Below are positions 7,317 through 15,829 of a stretch of DNA of 64,000 bases, piece after piece. A program made the translations under genes and the position numbers. Numbering within the stretch: position 1 is the stretch's first letter; each line of letters begins with the position of its first letter. The notes below the pieces were generated by a model that had not been told where the DNA came from, made no database searches, and worked only from the letters and a program-made list of their open reading frames with translations. Source of the stretch: Vibrio sp. DW001 (lineage in GTDB: Bacteria; Pseudomonadota; Gammaproteobacteria; Enterobacterales; Vibrionaceae); the NCBI RefSeq assembly GCF_029016285.1, contig NZ_CP091976.1, positions 186,001 to 250,000 on the forward strand, given 5' to 3'.

Positions 7317-9677
7317 ATGGCCATGAAGGTTCGCAATTTACTCACAATTATCAGCATGATTATTTTTTCTGGCTGTGCTACTTATGTCGGGGTCAATTTT
7401 GACCAATTATTTGGTAAAGAGTCCGTTAGGGAACGCGAAGTCCCCTATGGAACCGCTCTAGCAGAACACTACATTCAAAACGTAAAACCGATCATAGATA
7501 AACGTTGCGTGGTCTGTCATGCGTGTTACGACGCCCCATGCCAACTTAAAATGTCGTCTGTGCAAGGGATAGATCGCGGTGGCAGTAAAAGTAAGGTTTA
7601 TAACGGTACTCGTCTCGCGGCTACCTCTCCTACCCGATTATTCGAAGATGCACAAACAACGCAAGCGTGGCGAAATTACAATTTTCATCCCGTGCTAAAC
7701 GAAAGAACCCAGACCTCACAAGCTAATCTGGACGCCGGCTTAATCGCTAAGTTACTTACTCAAAAAGAAGAGCACCCTCTACCGCCGCAAGATCAACTGG
7801 AAGGGTTCGACTTTTCAGTTTATCGAAGTGAACAATGCCCTACCATTGAAGAACATGCCCGTTATCAAGAGACTTATCCAACCTGGGGAATGCCTTTTGG
7901 AATGCCGAAACTGACCAATGTCGAGTTTAAAACGTTAATGGGTTGGTTAGAGCAGGGCGCACCAATGTCGGCAACAAAACCCATCACTATTCAAGAAAAG
8001 CAAACGATAACTCAATGGGAAACGTTTCTTAATAAAGACGATCTTAAGGCGCAGCTTACTGCTCGTTATTTATATGAACACCTATTTCTTTTCCACCTCT
8101 ATTTTTCAGATATAACTGAGGATACTCGTTTTTTCAGTCTCGTTCGATCATCTACGCCTCCAGGCAAGCCGGTGAAGAGAATATCGACACGTCGACCTTA
8201 TGATGACCCGTTAATAGAGCGTGTGTATTACAGACTAATATCGGAACTGGCAACAACGGTAGACAAAACTCACATGCCTTATGCACTTGACGAAACTCGT
8301 TTTACCCACTGGAAAAAATGGTTTACCGACGCTGACTACATTGTCACTGAACTACCAAGTTATAACGTTGAGGTGTCTGCAAACCCAATGACCGCATTTG
8401 TACAACTTCCCGTTAAATCCCGCTTCGAATTTCTGCTCGATAATGCACAAAATACCATTATGGCCTTCATCAAAGGTCCAGTTTGTCGTGGGCAACTGGC
8501 ACTGAACGTCATTAACGATCGTTTTTGGGTCTTTTTCATAGACCCAGATAAAGCGGATCTACCTGAAATCGATACATTTTATTCGAATCAAACAGAAAAC
8601 CTTCGATTACCAGGGGAAAGACAGACCATCTTAGCACCAGTAACAAACTGGATTACCTACTCCAAACAACAGGCTCGTTACCTAAAAGCGAAAGCCAATT
8701 TTGCCAATACATGGTTTAACAATGGAGAACATCTGACAACGGATATCTTATGGGATGGTAACCAGAATAACCCCAATGCTGCACTCACCGTATTCAGGCA
8801 TTTTGACAGCGCGTCTGTCGTGCAAGGAATGGTCGGAAAAAAGCCAAAAACAGCTTGGATCATCGACTATGGACTGCTTGAACGCATCCATTATCTGCTC
8901 GTTGCTGGATTCGATGTTTATGGCAACTATGGTCACCAACTGGTAACTCGACTGTATATGGATTTTTTACGACTAGAAGGAGAAAGTAACTTTCTAAGCT
9001 TGCTGCCTAGAGAAGTTAGACATGAGATCCATAATTCTTGGTATCAAGAAAAGAGCAAACATATGTCTAATTTCCTCACTCGAAACACAGAACCATTCAA
9101 CCAACCTTCTGGTGTTGTTTATCACACCAATGACTACAAATCTGAACTGTATGACAAATTTGAGAGCAGATTAAAGCCGAGTTTGAATGACAGATTCAAG
9201 ATCGAAAATACAGGTATGAAGCCCGAAACAGAGCAGATATTGCGAAAATTTGATGATCTCGTTGGCTTCTCTGAACAAACACTTGCTCAAATTAGCATGA
9301 TCATGATTGAAGGGGAAAATGGCGAGCAACATCTCTTTACCTTACTACGAAATAATACCCATAAGAACATCAATAGCTTATTCAATGAGAACAAAAATCG
9401 TACCCCTGAAAAAGACGATTTAACGCTGGTTCGGGGTGTCGTCGGTAGTTATCCCGCTACCTATTGGCGGCTGAAAGAGGATGATGTACCAGCGCTATAT
9501 CGAATGTTGAGTTCAATGGAGAACGAACAAGATTACGTTAAGTTATTGGATCGTTTTGCTATTCGTCGCAGCTCACCGGAATTTTGGCCATTTAGCGATT
9601 TGGTTCATCAGTGGTACAAGCGGAACCAACCTGTCGAATTCGGTTTATTAGACTATAATCGATTTGAGAATCGTTAA
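7317..9677 (+). CDS. cti: Fatty acid cis/trans isomerase (Cti), haem-containing lipoprotein
   Basis: 786 residues, the family's usual length. A signal peptide with a lipobox-like end (IIFSGC, Cys20) sends it to the periplasm. A c-type haem motif CVVCH is at residues 64-68, within KPIIDKRCVVCHAC. The rest matches the Cti architecture (TRLFEDAQTTQAWR, FHPVLNER, GMPFGMPKLT, PYDDPLIERVYYRLISELATTVDKTHMPYAL). Known reaction: haem-dependent conversion of cis-unsaturated acyl chains of membrane phospholipids to trans, stiffening membranes under solvent or heat stress without new synthesis. Single-gene unit: terminator upstream, a small ORF downstream. A second ATG at 7323 is also a possible start. 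Confidence 0.93.
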   Translation: MAMKVRNLLTIISMIIFSGCATYVGVNFDQLFGKESVREREVPYGTALAEHYIQNVKPIIDKRCVVCHACYDAPCQLKMSSVQGIDRGGSKSKVYNGTRLAATSPTRLFEDAQTTQAWRNYNFHPVLNERTQTSQANLDAGLIAKLLTQKEEHPLPPQDQLEGFDFSVYRSEQCPTIEEHARYQETYPTWGMPFGMPKLTNVEFKTLMGWLEQGAPMSATKPITIQEKQTITQWETFLNKDDLKAQLTARYLYEHLFLFHLYFSDITEDTRFFSLVRSSTPPGKPVKRISTRRPYDDPLIERVYYRLISELATTVDKTHMPYALDETRFTHWKKWFTDADYIVTELPSYNVEVSANPMTAFVQLPVKSRFEFLLDNAQNTIMAFIKGPVCRGQLALNVINDRFWVFFIDPDKADLPEIDTFYSNQTENLRLPGERQTILAPVTNWITYSKQQARYLKAKANFANTWFNNGEHLTTDILWDGNQNNPNAALTVFRHFDSASVVQGMVGKKPKTAWIIDYGLLERIHYLLVAGFDVYGNYGHQLVTRLYMDFLRLEGESNFLSLLPREVRHEIHNSWYQEKSKHMSNFLTRNTEPFNQPSGVVYHTNDYKSELYDKFESRLKPSLNDRFKIENTGMKPETEQILRKFDDLVGFSEQTLAQISMIMIEGENGEQHLFTLLRNNTHKNINSLFNENKNRTPEKDDLTLVRGVVGSYPATYWRLKEDDVPALYRMLSSMENEQDYVKLLDRFAIRRSSPEFWPFSDLVHQWYKRNQPVEFGLLDYNRFENR

Positions 9678-9767
9678 TTTCTCAATAAAGAAGTTAGATG
9701 TTTACTACGTACCATCAGCAAGCATCTCTCGTACTGTCCTCATGTAATCCAAGAAAAGGAGGTAGCC

Positions 9768-9944
9768 ATGAACATGCGAGAAAAAATAGAAGATCTAGAG
9801 CAACAAATATACATAGCCTGTTCTGAAAGTGACACTGACACTATGAATATGCTTGAGTATCAACTCGAACAGTTGCGCGGGCGAATGGAGCACGTACTAG
9901 ACGATGATCCATACGCACTCGAAGACTATTACTATGATGAATAA
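9768..9944 (+). CDS. Small acidic 58-residue protein, possibly coiled-coil, unknown
   Basis: A short ORF preceded by a full AAGGAGG ribosome site seven bases before ATG. It encodes MNMREKIEDLEQQIYIAC...YALEDYYYDE, with a charged amphipathic helical N-terminus (KIEDLEQQ, then MLEYQLEQLRGRMEHVL) and an acidic, tyrosine-rich tail. It starts 90 bp after cti and is followed at once by a strong hairpin terminator. No family recognised. The strong ribosome site and clean terminator make it likely to be expressed. Confidence 0.65.
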   Translation: MNMREKIEDLEQQIYIACSESDTDTMNMLEYQLEQLRGRMEHVLDDDPYALEDYYYDE

Positions 9945-9962
9945 ATTATGGCTATGAAAATA

Positions 9963-10003
9963 GAAAGCCCCAACAGATTACGCTCTGATGGGGCTTCCTT
10001 TTA
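9963..10003. terminator. Bidirectional terminator between the 58-residue gene and folE
   Basis: AAGCCCC...GGGGCTT with an inner ACAGA/TCTGA pair makes a long stem. It is flanked by TTCCTTTT on the plus strand and by a T-rich tract on the minus strand, so it can serve both convergent genes. Confidence 0.82.
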
Positions 10004-10017
10004 TTCTCTCAGGGGTA

Positions 10018-10671
10018 CTATCTTAGGCCAGATAGAAACTCATGTCTCGTTGCCGAATTTGATTTAAATATTCCACCTAACGCGGTTGTCGTGGTCTCAC
10101 TTGTTGCATCCATTACGCCACGTGATTTGACACAATAATGTGTCGCGTCAATGGTAACAGCCACATCGTCAGACTCTAATAACGCTTGTAAAGCAACTAA
10201 TATCTGCTGGGTCATCCTCTCTTGAACCTGAGGACGTTGAGCAAAAAATCGTACAATGCGGTTTATTTTAGATAGACCAATAATTTTGCCACGAGGAATG
10301 TACGCCACCGCGGCTTTCCCATCGATAGTCACAAGGTGATGTTCACATGTGCTGGTAACGGTAATATTTTTTACCCTTACCATTTCGCTCACATTCATTT
10401 TATTTTCAATGACGGTGATCTTAGGGAAATTCTTGTAATCCAAACCAGAAAACACTTCATCAACATACATTTTTGCTATTCTAGCCGGTGTTTCTTCTAA
10501 ACTATCATCGTTAAGATCAAGCTCTAATAACTGCAGCACTTCGCGCATATGGTTTTCTATGCGTCGTTTCTTCTCTTCTCGGCTTACCTGATTAGGCAGC
10601 ATGGGAGTTTCGAGGCCTCTCTGCTCTAGCGCATCCTTTACTAATTGAGCTGAATCGCTAATACCCGACAT
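10018..10671 (-). CDS. folE: GTP cyclohydrolase I
   Basis: 217 residues (E. coli FolE 222). The zinc ligands are visible as Cys109 and His112 in STCEHH and Cys180 in [29 protein letters not shown] and QERMTQQI are signature segments. Reaction: GTP to 7,8-dihydroneopterin triphosphate plus formate, the first step of tetrahydrofolate synthesis, as a cytoplasmic homodecamer. It is divergent from moeA with about 300 bp between them, an arrangement that also suits pterin chemistry shared by folate and molybdopterin pathways, although MoeA/MoeB do not use FolE product directly. Confidence 0.96.
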   Translation of the reverse strand: MSGISDSAQLVKDALEQRGLETPMLPNQVSREEKKRRIENHMREVLQLLELDLNDDSLEETPARIAKMYVDEVFSGLDYKNFPKITVIENKMNVSEMVRVKNITVTSTCEHHLVTIDGKAAVAYIPRGKIIGLSKINRIVRFFAQRPQVQERMTQQILVALQALLESDDVAVTIDATHYCVKSRGVMDATSETTTTALGGIFKSNSATRHEFLSGLR

Positions 10672-10972
10672 AATCTCTCCTACTATTTGCTACGTTCAAC
10701 GACCTGTTTTAACGTCCAACAACCCCAATTAACGGCTGATAAGGATACTCGGATTTATAGAGAATTACAGTAACAATTATTTCTCCAAGCCTCGATCTGC
10801 CATTGAGTTCAAGAGGAATGTCCTGCTCATATTGCCTGAAAGTAAAACCCTCTGATTAGAAACCGACTATTTGCATCAAATTTACTATTTTGTGAATTTC
10901 ACAGGCTATAGCAAGCGGGGATATATGTTATTGTTCTCGCCGTAATTTTAATAATGATAATAAGGATTCATT
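10672..10972. other. Intergenic region between folE and moeA
   Basis: 301 bp carrying the divergent promoters of folE and moeA. An AAGGA ribosome site precedes moeA. The stretch TGTGAATTTCACA (10891-10903) is a neat short palindrome but its half-sites are only 3 bp apart, so it does not fit CRP. No molybdenum-cofactor riboswitch structure could be recognised. Confidence 0.4.
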
Positions 10973-12208
10973 ATGGGATGTTGTGATGCCCCAGGTCTAA
11001 TGCCAATCGATGACGCTATACAACAGATGCTGTCAAGCATAACGGCAATTAAATCAACTCAGTCGCGTGCACTTGAACACACCGTTGGCTTTGTTTTAGC
11101 TGAAGATATTCTTTCCCCAATTAATGTTCCTCCGTTTGATAATTCTGCGATGGACGGTTACGCCATTAGGCGTAGCGAACTAAAAACAACAAATGTTTTG
11201 CCTATGAGTGGAAAATCTTTTGCAGGCCAACCCTTTGAGGGAGACTGGTTAACTGGAACGTGCATTCGAATAATGACCGGGGCCAAAATACCTCAAGGTT
11301 GTGACGGCGTTGTCATGCAAGAAGACACAACCGTTATCGATAGCGGTATCCAGTTCAGCGATACCGACGTAAAAGAAGGCAACAATATTCGCCCTACAGG
11401 CGATGATATCCGTACTGGTGATATTGTATTAAAGGCTGGGACTCGACTCACCCCTAGAGACATTCCCATGATCGCCTCACTCGGCATTAGTCACTTATCT
11501 GTATTTGACAAGCCTAAGGTTGCTTTCTTCTCGACTGGCGATGAATTGATACCATTAGGTGAAACCCTAAAAGAGGGTCAAATATACGATAGTAATCGAT
11601 ATGGACTTAAGATCCTTTTGGATAAGTTCGGATGTGAACCAATAGACTTAGGGATCATTCCGGATATTCCAGACCAACTTAGACATGCATTTACTCAAGC
11701 GCAGGAACAAGCCGATGTCGTCATAACGTCTGGCGGGGTCAGTGTTGGTGAAGCCGATTATACAAAAGACATTCTTGATGAATTAGGCTCCGTGAGTTTC
11801 TGGAAGATCGCGATCAAACCAGGAAAACCTTTTGCGTTTGGTAAGCTAGATAAAGCGTGGTTCTGCGGATTGCCTGGCAACCCTGTATCAGCTGCATTGA
11901 CCACCTATGTATTGGTACAGCCTCTTCTTGCGAAACTTTCTGGTGAAACCGACTGGCAACCACCTCAATCGATTCCTGCAACGACGCTGTCTAGTTTTAA
12001 GAAAAAACCGGGAAGAACCGATTACCAGCGCGGAGTTTACACTGTAAAAGATGGCAAATTTGAAGTAGAAAGCGCAGGTAATCAAAGCTCAGGTGCGTTT
12101 ACTTCGATGAGTGTAGCCAACTGTTTTGTTATCATAGAACACGAACGAAGCCGCGTTAATGCGGGTGAGACCGTTCATATCCAACCATTTAATCACACGC
12201 AATACTAA
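10973..12208 (+). CDS. moeA: Molybdopterin molybdenumtransferase MoeA
   Basis: 411 residues, matching E. coli MoeA in length. Domain features in order: N-terminal segment with NVPPFDNSAMDGYAIR (about 53-68), RIMTGAKIPQGCDGVVMQED, the MPT-binding-type core with FFSTGDEL and GQIYDSNRYGL, TSGGVSVGEADYTK (about 256-269), FCGLPGNPVSAALT, and the C-terminal beta domain. Reaction: inserts molybdate into adenylated molybdopterin to form Moco in the cytoplasm. It is followed by moeB with an 86-bp gap holding a hairpin, likely one operon. Confidence 0.97.
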   Translation: MGCCDAPGLMPIDDAIQQMLSSITAIKSTQSRALEHTVGFVLAEDILSPINVPPFDNSAMDGYAIRRSELKTTNVLPMSGKSFAGQPFEGDWLTGTCIRIMTGAKIPQGCDGVVMQEDTTVIDSGIQFSDTDVKEGNNIRPTGDDIRTGDIVLKAGTRLTPRDIPMIASLGISHLSVFDKPKVAFFSTGDELIPLGETLKEGQIYDSNRYGLKILLDKFGCEPIDLGIIPDIPDQLRHAFTQAQEQADVVITSGGVSVGEADYTKDILDELGSVSFWKIAIKPGKPFAFGKLDKAWFCGLPGNPVSAALTTYVLVQPLLAKLSGETDWQPPQSIPATTLSSFKKKPGRTDYQRGVYTVKDGKFEVESAGNQSSGAFTSMSVANCFVIIEHERSRVNAGETVHIQPFNHTQY

Positions 12209-12219
12209 TCGCAGCTAAA

Positions 12220-12255
12220 CAAGCAACGACTGTTCATTCAAACAGCCGTTGCTTG
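12220..12255 (+). other. Intercistronic hairpin between moeA and moeB
   Basis: CAAGCAACG-A-CTGTT, loop CATTCA, AACAG-C-CGTTGCTTG: a 14-bp stem with one internal mismatch. It is not followed by a T-run, so it is not a standard terminator; it may stabilise the moeA 3' end or moderate moeB expression. Confidence 0.6.
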
Positions 12256-12294
12256 GCTATCGAAAGCGTTATCGTAAACCAGTCAGGAAAAGCT

Positions 12295-13041
12295 ATGGAA
12301 ATCCTTTCAGATAAAGAAATGCTCCGTTACAACCGCCAAATAATACTGAAGAATTTCGACTTCGAAGGACAAGAAGCCCTCAAACAAAGCTCCGTACTCG
12401 TTATTGGTGCCGGGGGATTAGGTTGTGCATCTAGTCAATATCTTGCTACAGCGGGTATCGGTCATATTACACTGGTTGATTTTGATTCCGTAGAGCTATC
12501 AAATTTGCAAAGACAGGTATTGCATTCAGACTCGGACATCGGAAAACTAAAAGTACAATCTGCCTCTGAAAGCTTGCGAGGGTTGAATCCACATCTAACG
12601 GTAGACACTGTCGCAGAAAAGCTAAACGATCAGGCGATGCTCGCCTTAATCGAAAGACATCAGGTCGTATTGGATGCGACCGATAATAAGGAGACGAGAA
12701 ACCAACTTAACCGCCTCTGTTATCAAACCAAAACACCACTTGTCTCGGGTGCCGCCATTCGGATGGAAGGTCAAATCAGCGTTTATACATATCAAGAGGA
12801 TGAACCTTGCTATGAATGCCTAAGTGCTCTATTTGGTCAAAACGCACTGACTTGCGTTGAAGCCGGTGTCATGTCACCCGTCGTCGGCATTATTGGAGGT
12901 ATACAGGCTCTGGAAACCATAAAGGTTATTTCTCAGTATGGAAGCCATTATCGTGGAAAACTGATGATCTTTGACGCTCTAAATTTGAGCTGGAGAGAAA
13001 TGAAATTAGTCAAACATCCCGACTGTGTGGTTTGCGGTTAA
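12295..13041 (+). CDS. moeB: Molybdopterin-synthase adenylyltransferase MoeB
   Basis: 248 residues from ATG 12295, equal to E. coli MoeB (249); AGGA lies seven bases upstream. A longer frame from a TTG at 12253 begins inside the upstream hairpin and is not credible. An E1-like fold is shown by VLVIGAGGLGC (nucleotide loop, about 34-44), the zinc pairs Cys172/Cys175 (CYEC) and Cys244/Cys247 (CVVC), and DATDNKETRNQLN. Reaction: adenylates the C-terminal glycine of MoaD so that it can be sulfurated for molybdopterin synthesis. Follows moeA in the same direction. A ThiF-like role in thiamine synthesis is the alternative, disfavoured by context. Confidence 0.95.
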   Translation: MEILSDKEMLRYNRQIILKNFDFEGQEALKQSSVLVIGAGGLGCASSQYLATAGIGHITLVDFDSVELSNLQRQVLHSDSDIGKLKVQSASESLRGLNPHLTVDTVAEKLNDQAMLALIERHQVVLDATDNKETRNQLNRLCYQTKTPLVSGAAIRMEGQISVYTYQEDEPCYECLSALFGQNALTCVEAGVMSPVVGIIGGIQALETIKVISQYGSHYRGKLMIFDALNLSWREMKLVKHPDCVVCG

Positions 13042-13173
13042 CTATTTTTGAGCTTTTAATAAAATTCTAGTATTTACTTTAAATAACTAAATATATGTGA
13101 CCTGTGCCACTGTTTTTTAAACATCTTTTGCATGATCATTCTGGGCTGTCATTCTGTTTAACATCAGTGTCAT

Positions 13174-13374
13174 ATGAACAAATTGTTGAGTGTAGTAGTG
13201 ATGGAATCCAGAATTTCTCAATTAAAAAAAGACTTTAAAGCTCGAATTTTTGCCATCGTTCCAAATAATGATGAGAGAGCAACCACCTCGGTTTTAACCG
13301 AAGAAGAACTCGTTGAGCTACAAAATGCTTGGGTACAATTAGCTATTTGGAAGCAAAGTGATATAGCAAACTAG
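13174..13374 (+). CDS. Small hypothetical protein
   Basis: An open frame of 66 codons, or 57 from the inner ATG at 13201. The product is soluble and mostly helical-looking (SRISQLKKDFKARIF and LTEEELVELQNAWVQLAIWK). Neither start has a clear ribosome site. It lies alone between moeB and the convergent SorC-type regulator. No family recognised. Length and codon pattern make it plausible rather than established. Confidence 0.4.
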   Translation: MNKLLSVVVMESRISQLKKDFKARIFAIVPNNDERATTSVLTEEELVELQNAWVQLAIWKQSDIAN

Positions 13375-13427
13375 TGAAAAGTGACAATCCACTCACCATT
13401 CACGACTTTGCTTTATCTACATTACTT

Positions 13428-14408
13428 TTATTTCATTTTCTCATCTAAATTCAAAACAGTAAGAGCGTTACTAACACTCGTGGCAATCACGTCAACAACC
13501 CCCGTACGCAGAGCCCCTAATAAAGCAAGAGGCTTGCTATTTTCCGCGGCTATCGCAATCACTTCTGCAATAGGTTTAAATTCCTTCATGCTTAAACCTA
13601 TTACTCGATCACTCATTACTGTCTGCGCTGTGTCACCATGGATATCAAAAAAATCATACCCTGCAAAATCCCCTACTACCCCCTGCAGTAATCTAGACTG
13701 AACAACTTCTTCCGCAGTAAACCAACCCAGATCGACCATATAGCTGTTTTCACTCATATCGCCAATACCGACCAGAGATACATCGGCTTTGCGTGCTAAA
13801 TCAAGAGTTTGCTTAACCGTAGTATTTTCCATGAAGGCCAATTTCTGTTCTTTATTTTCCGCATAAGCTGGGGCATATAGCGTCTCAGATGAACCACCGT
13901 ATTTTTTTGCTAGTTGACGACAAATATGATCGGCGTTATACATTCCTCCCCTTGGGTGAATGCCCCCAATACCGCAAACAAACTTACAATCTCTTGGTGT
14001 AATCACCCCAACATGATGAGCCACTGCAGAGACATTCCTTCCTTGTCCCACCGTAACCACCATGCCGTCCTTTAACGTCGTCGACAGATAATTTGATACC
14101 AAACCCGCAACTTGCAGGCGTTGCTGCTCTACACTCGGTTGATCCAATGCGACCAATGCTCTTTTCACTCCGAAACGTTCAATAAGACGTTGTTCTATTT
14201 TTGCACTGAATACTGGGTGATACTTGACCGTGATTTCAACGATACCTTCATCTCTAGCCTGCTTCAGCATCCGGCCTACTTTTGCTCTAGAGATAGTGAA
14301 TTTTTTTGATATTTCTTCTTGTGTCGCGCCGTCTTGATAGTAGGCAACTGAAATTTCAGTTAGAAGATCCGTACTCTGATCCAAAACATCCTGATTTTTT
14401 TTACTCAT
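13428..14408 (-). CDS. SorC/DeoR-type sugar-binding transcriptional regulator
   Basis: 326 residues. The N-terminal HTH (VAYYQDGATQEEISKKF, then ISRAKVGRMLKQARDEGIVEI) and the C-terminal sugar-phosphate-binding domain (VTVGQGRNVSAVA, FVCGIGGIHPRGG, VSLVGIGDM, LALLGALRTGVVDVIATS) define the SorC family. Members bind phosphorylated sugars and control nearby sugar genes. It is divergent from talB-tkt across a 359-bp region with several palindromes, so control of the transaldolase/transketolase pair by a pentose or triose phosphate is the likely job (inference). Confidence 0.9.
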   Translation of the reverse strand: MSKKNQDVLDQSTDLLTEISVAYYQDGATQEEISKKFTISRAKVGRMLKQARDEGIVEITVKYHPVFSAKIEQRLIERFGVKRALVALDQPSVEQQRLQVAGLVSNYLSTTLKDGMVVTVGQGRNVSAVAHHVGVITPRDCKFVCGIGGIHPRGGMYNADHICRQLAKKYGGSSETLYAPAYAENKEQKLAFMENTTVKQTLDLARKADVSLVGIGDMSENSYMVDLGWFTAEEVVQSRLLQGVVGDFAGYDFFDIHGDTAQTVMSDRVIGLSMKEFKPIAEVIAIAAENSKPLALLGALRTGVVDVIATSVSNALTVLNLDEKMK

Positions 14409-14767
14409 ATCTCACCGACTAAACCTATTCAATTTCCAGTACACCGCTATTACTTTAGCTCAGTACCGTTACATATGCTCACACAAAATATCTGTGGATT
14501 TTGCGCTCTAATTCTTAATCAAAAAGTGACGAAAACGTTTATATCATATAAAACCCAGCAAACATTGACTAAAGTCACTTTTAGCTTGTCTCCTTGATTG
14601 ACTTTCGACTCAGATCCGCTAATTTGGACGAATCAATTCCTCAGCAATGTTCCATATGTTCACGGGGTATTGTTTACAGTTAAAATGAAAAATACTGATT
14701 ATTTGTAATGTATAATTGGTAGAATAACAATTGACTATGTTAAGCCTTACAAGACAGGACGACGGAT
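14409..14767. promoter_or_regulatory. Divergent control region, SorC-type regulator / talB
   Basis: Contains a perfect palindrome TTTATAT-C-ATATAAA (14538-14552), flanked by a 9-bp inverted repeat AAAAGTGAC (14522-14530) and GTCACTTTT (14574-14582) placed almost symmetrically around it. These are the best operator candidates for the SorC-type protein. GACAGGACGACGG precedes the talB start as ribosome site. Confidence 0.5.
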
Positions 14768-15718
14768 ATGAGCAACAAATTAGAGCAACTTCGTAAAGTA
14801 ACCACAGTAGTAGCAGATACAGGTGATATCGAGGCGATTCGTAAGTATAAGCCAGAAGACGCAACAACCAACCCTTCTCTTATTCTTAAAGCGGCACAGA
14901 TTCCTGAGTATGCTCCTCTTATCGATAAAGCCATTGAGTATGCAAAATCTCAAAGCAGCGACAAAGCACAACAGGTTCAAGATACTTGTGACATGCTTGC
15001 CGTTAACATTGGTAAAGAAATTCTTACTACTATTCCAGGTCGAATCTCTACTGAAGTAGACGCTCGTTTGTCTTATGATAAAGAAAGCAGCGTGACTAAA
15101 GCTCGTCAGCTTGTAAAAATGTACAACGATGCAGGCATCTCTAATGACCGCATCCTTATCAAATTAGCCTCTACTTGGGAAGGCATATGCGCTGCTGAAA
15201 TCCTAGAAAAAGAAGGCATCAACTGTAACCTAACGCTTCTTTTCTCATTCGCACAAGCACGAGCATGTGCTGAAGCTGGCGCTTTCCTAATTTCTCCTTT
15301 CGTAGGTCGTATCATGGACTGGTATAAAGCGAAAGAAGGCCGTGACTTTGAAGCTCAAGAAGATCCAGGCGTTCTATCTGTTACAGCAATCTACAACTAT
15401 TACAAAGAACATGGTTACAACACGGTTGTTATGGGCGCTAGCTTCCGCAACATTGGTGAGATCCTTGAAATCGCAGGTTGTGACCGTTTAACGATTGCAC
15501 CTCAACTTCTGCAAGAATTAGAAGATGCACAAGGTGATCTTGTAGAGAAACTTGTTGCGACTACAGACATAAAAGAACGTCCTGCACGAATGACTCACGC
15601 TGAGTTCTTGTGGGATCATAACCAAGATCCAATGGCGGTTGAAAAACTTGCTGAAGGTATTCGTAATTTTGCTGTCGACCAAGGCAAATTAGAAACGATG
15701 ATCGCTGCAAAACTTTAA
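14768..15718 (+). CDS. talB: Transaldolase
   Basis: 316 residues, the length of E. coli TalB (317). [10 protein letters not shown] (31-40) and the Schiff-base lysine Lys132 in [13 protein letters not shown] are in the expected positions, as are [11 protein letters not shown] and [12 protein letters not shown]. Reaction: transfers dihydroxyacetone from sedoheptulose-7-P to glyceraldehyde-3-P in the non-oxidative pentose phosphate pathway, cytoplasm. It heads a two-gene unit with tkt, separated by 111 bp that include a hairpin. Regulated probably by the divergent SorC-type protein. Confidence 0.97.
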   Translation: MSNKLEQLRKVTTVVADTGDIEAIRKYKPEDATTNPSLILKAAQIPEYAPLIDKAIEYAKSQSSDKAQQVQDTCDMLAVNIGKEILTTIPGRISTEVDARLSYDKESSVTKARQLVKMYNDAGISNDRILIKLASTWEGICAAEILEKEGINCNLTLLFSFAQARACAEAGAFLISPFVGRIMDWYKAKEGRDFEAQEDPGVLSVTAIYNYYKEHGYNTVVMGASFRNIGEILEIAGCDRLTIAPQLLQELEDAQGDLVEKLVATTDIKERPARMTHAEFLWDHNQDPMAVEKLAEGIRNFAVDQGKLETMIAAKL

Positions 15719-15737
15719 TATCCTCAAATTTTAATAA

Positions 15738-15764
15738 AAGCGCTCCACGAATACTGGGGCGCTT
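15738..15764 (+). other. Hairpin between talB and tkt
   Basis: AAGCGCTCCA-CGAATAC-TGGGGCGCTT forms a 10-bp stem with one G-T pair. CTAAATAAAG follows rather than a T-run, so it may act as a partial terminator or an mRNA-stability element that sets the talB:tkt ratio. Confidence 0.5.
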
Positions 15765-15829
15765 CTAAATAAAGATTCATAAAATGGTTCATACCATTTT
15801 CAAATATTAAAACTCATTGGAATTGAAAA

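Noticed and set aside
10891..10903. TGTGAATTTCACA as a CRP site before moeA
   Set aside because: Half-sites are 3 bp apart instead of 6.
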